Source: Nissolia schottii (taxonomy: Eukaryota; Streptophyta; Magnoliopsida; Fabales; Fabaceae). From it: a stretch of 64,000 bases of DNA. Every line of letters starts with the position of its first letter. The first letter of the stretch is position 1. This document shows positions 62,795 to 64,000 of the stretch, in pieces. The notes under the pieces are model-generated. The model was given only the letters and a program-made list of their open reading frames with translations. It did no database searches and was not told the origin of the DNA. The stretch is from positions 1,595,579-1,659,578 of the forward strand of contig QANU01015964.1 of the NCBI GenBank assembly GCA_003254905.1, given 5' to 3'. A program made the position numbers and the translations under genes.

Positions 62795-64000
62795 ACACAC
62801 AAAGAATGGCTGGCAGTGTTACTTTGCTGAAATATCAGTCTCCCATCTCCAGAAGTAGTTTTTGAAAATTTTGCTTTCTTATCTGAATGAGTTGTTGTAG
62901 ATAGTTTACTCTGGTGTGTGTCTACATTTGTTTATTTTCTTGCCAGCTGGAGAAGTCATTATCAGTGGATTAGTGTAACTTAATTTTTCGTTGAAAAATT
63001 TTAGATTTGGAATTTGTTTACTCTAAAGATTGGGTGCTGGAATGGTTGGTTTTTTAGGTGTGAGAATTTTCTATGAATTAGGTTCATGAGTAATGTTACC
63101 TATCAACCTATTCGATGAAAAATTATGTCCCATTTTTACTCTTGCCAAATACACCCGACTAACTTTTTCGTGAAAGAAAAAGAAAAAAGACATGGCATGT
63201 AGTTTAGGAGCACCGAATAGATAAATTGGGTGAAGAAGCATTAGAAAAACTTTCATCATGTCCTAAACATGCTCAATGGGGTATATGGTAGATTATTCAT
63301 TGATTTGGGAAAGCATAATTACCTTGATGGCGTTACTGAAAGGTTTAGAGCCATGTTTCCTACCCTTGTTAGGAAGATAGTATACAAAATGGCTCTATTG
63401 ATTGGAAAAGGTCCAATTTCCCTTTGGCGCAAGCCTAACGTTGTTCATTTATTTTGTTAGGATGAAGACTAGTATAAATTAGAATACAAGTTACCGAAAT
63501 AAGGGATGCATTATGGAGTGTGATTACAAAGACAGCATGCAAGAATGCAGCAATTGATAGTAACATTTCTCGCATTCATCACACTACAATACATATTTAA
63601 ACTGACTACATCAAAATGTCTTCACAAGCTAATGAGCGAAAGATAGGCTTCAGTTTGAGTTTGTGTCATGTTGACGGTTGATTTAAACCGTTTTGAACAA
63701 CAAGGTTTAAAACATAAAATGAATATGTGAATGAATGTGAGGGATTTTGGGTTTGTATGCTTGTTTTGGGAATAAAGGAATGGAAGGGGAAGGTGAGGAA
63801 AAATATAAAAATCTGATTTGAGAAAGAAAAAGGGGAAAATATGAGGGCTGGATGGTGAGGGGGTAAACAGCCCTGTCTCCCAATCCAAGCCCTAGTGTGG
63901 GTGATTTGGTTTATGGAGCTTGAGAATCAATCAATCTGGTGTACACCCTCAGGTACCAGGGAGGACGTGTTTTTTGATGCAGCCCATAGCTATGGTGATG
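62795..64000. other. BCAT 3' region and intergenic; possible exon at the edge
   Basis: The BCAT 3' untranslated region probably ends within about 250 bases. The frames at 63071-63259, 63269-63460 and 63622-63888 are not recognisable genes. At the window edge, about 63961-64000, one frame reads EDVFFDAAHSYGD after an AG acceptor; this might be the start of an internal exon of the next gene, but it is too short to decide. Confidence 0.35.

Overview
This is a window of nuclear DNA from a flowering plant, almost certainly a eudicot and possibly a legume. The placement rests on AT-rich intergenic DNA, GT-AG introns, orthologues of five Arabidopsis-type gene families, and Ty1/copia, hAT, Mutator-like and tRNA-derived SINE insertions. 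The legume guess is weak. It is a draft assembly: two N gaps (23246-23315 and 35300-35546), each followed directly by a run of C, and two isolated N bases.

Layout: 1-905 is featureless. 906-8033 is a decayed Ty1/copia retrotransposon on the minus strand, split by a 1.7 kb solo LTR with a perfect 5-bp target duplication. 8.0-12.9 kb is intergenic with two tRNA-derived SINEs and a foldback. 12973-14136 (+) is a four-exon xyloglucan endotransglucosylase gene of the XTH6 type. 14.1-20.3 kb is intergenic with LTR debris, a Mutator-like MITE and a non-autonomous hAT element, both with intact target duplications. 20337-20576 (-) encodes a small CLE signalling peptide precursor. 23158-28280 is a second Ty1/copia element (minus strand). 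28.3-34.1 kb is AT-rich intergenic DNA. 34107-35267 (-) is a class II HD-Zip transcription factor of the HAT22/HAT9 type; the sequence directly upstream of its start is lost in a gap. 35.6-51.0 kb is a gene desert of microsatellites, a tandem repeat, MITEs, a SINE and LTR remnants. 51046-55960 (+) is a seven-exon nuclear lamina-like coiled-coil gene of the CRWN4 type. 57769-62794 (+) is a ten-exon branched-chain amino acid aminotransferase with a probable plastid transit peptide; intron 5 carries a SINE split by a hAT-like MITE. The last 1.2 kb is mostly untranslated or intergenic.

The genes are independent loci, not a pathway: cell-wall remodelling, peptide signalling, transcriptional repression, nuclear architecture and amino acid metabolism. 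I found no convincing new multi-gene system. The observations most worth checking are the CLE peptide that lacks the usual modified proline, the resolved nested insertions, the absent protease motif in the second copia element, the short N-terminus of the CRWN4-like protein, and the gap-linked poly-C runs that look like sequencing artefacts.
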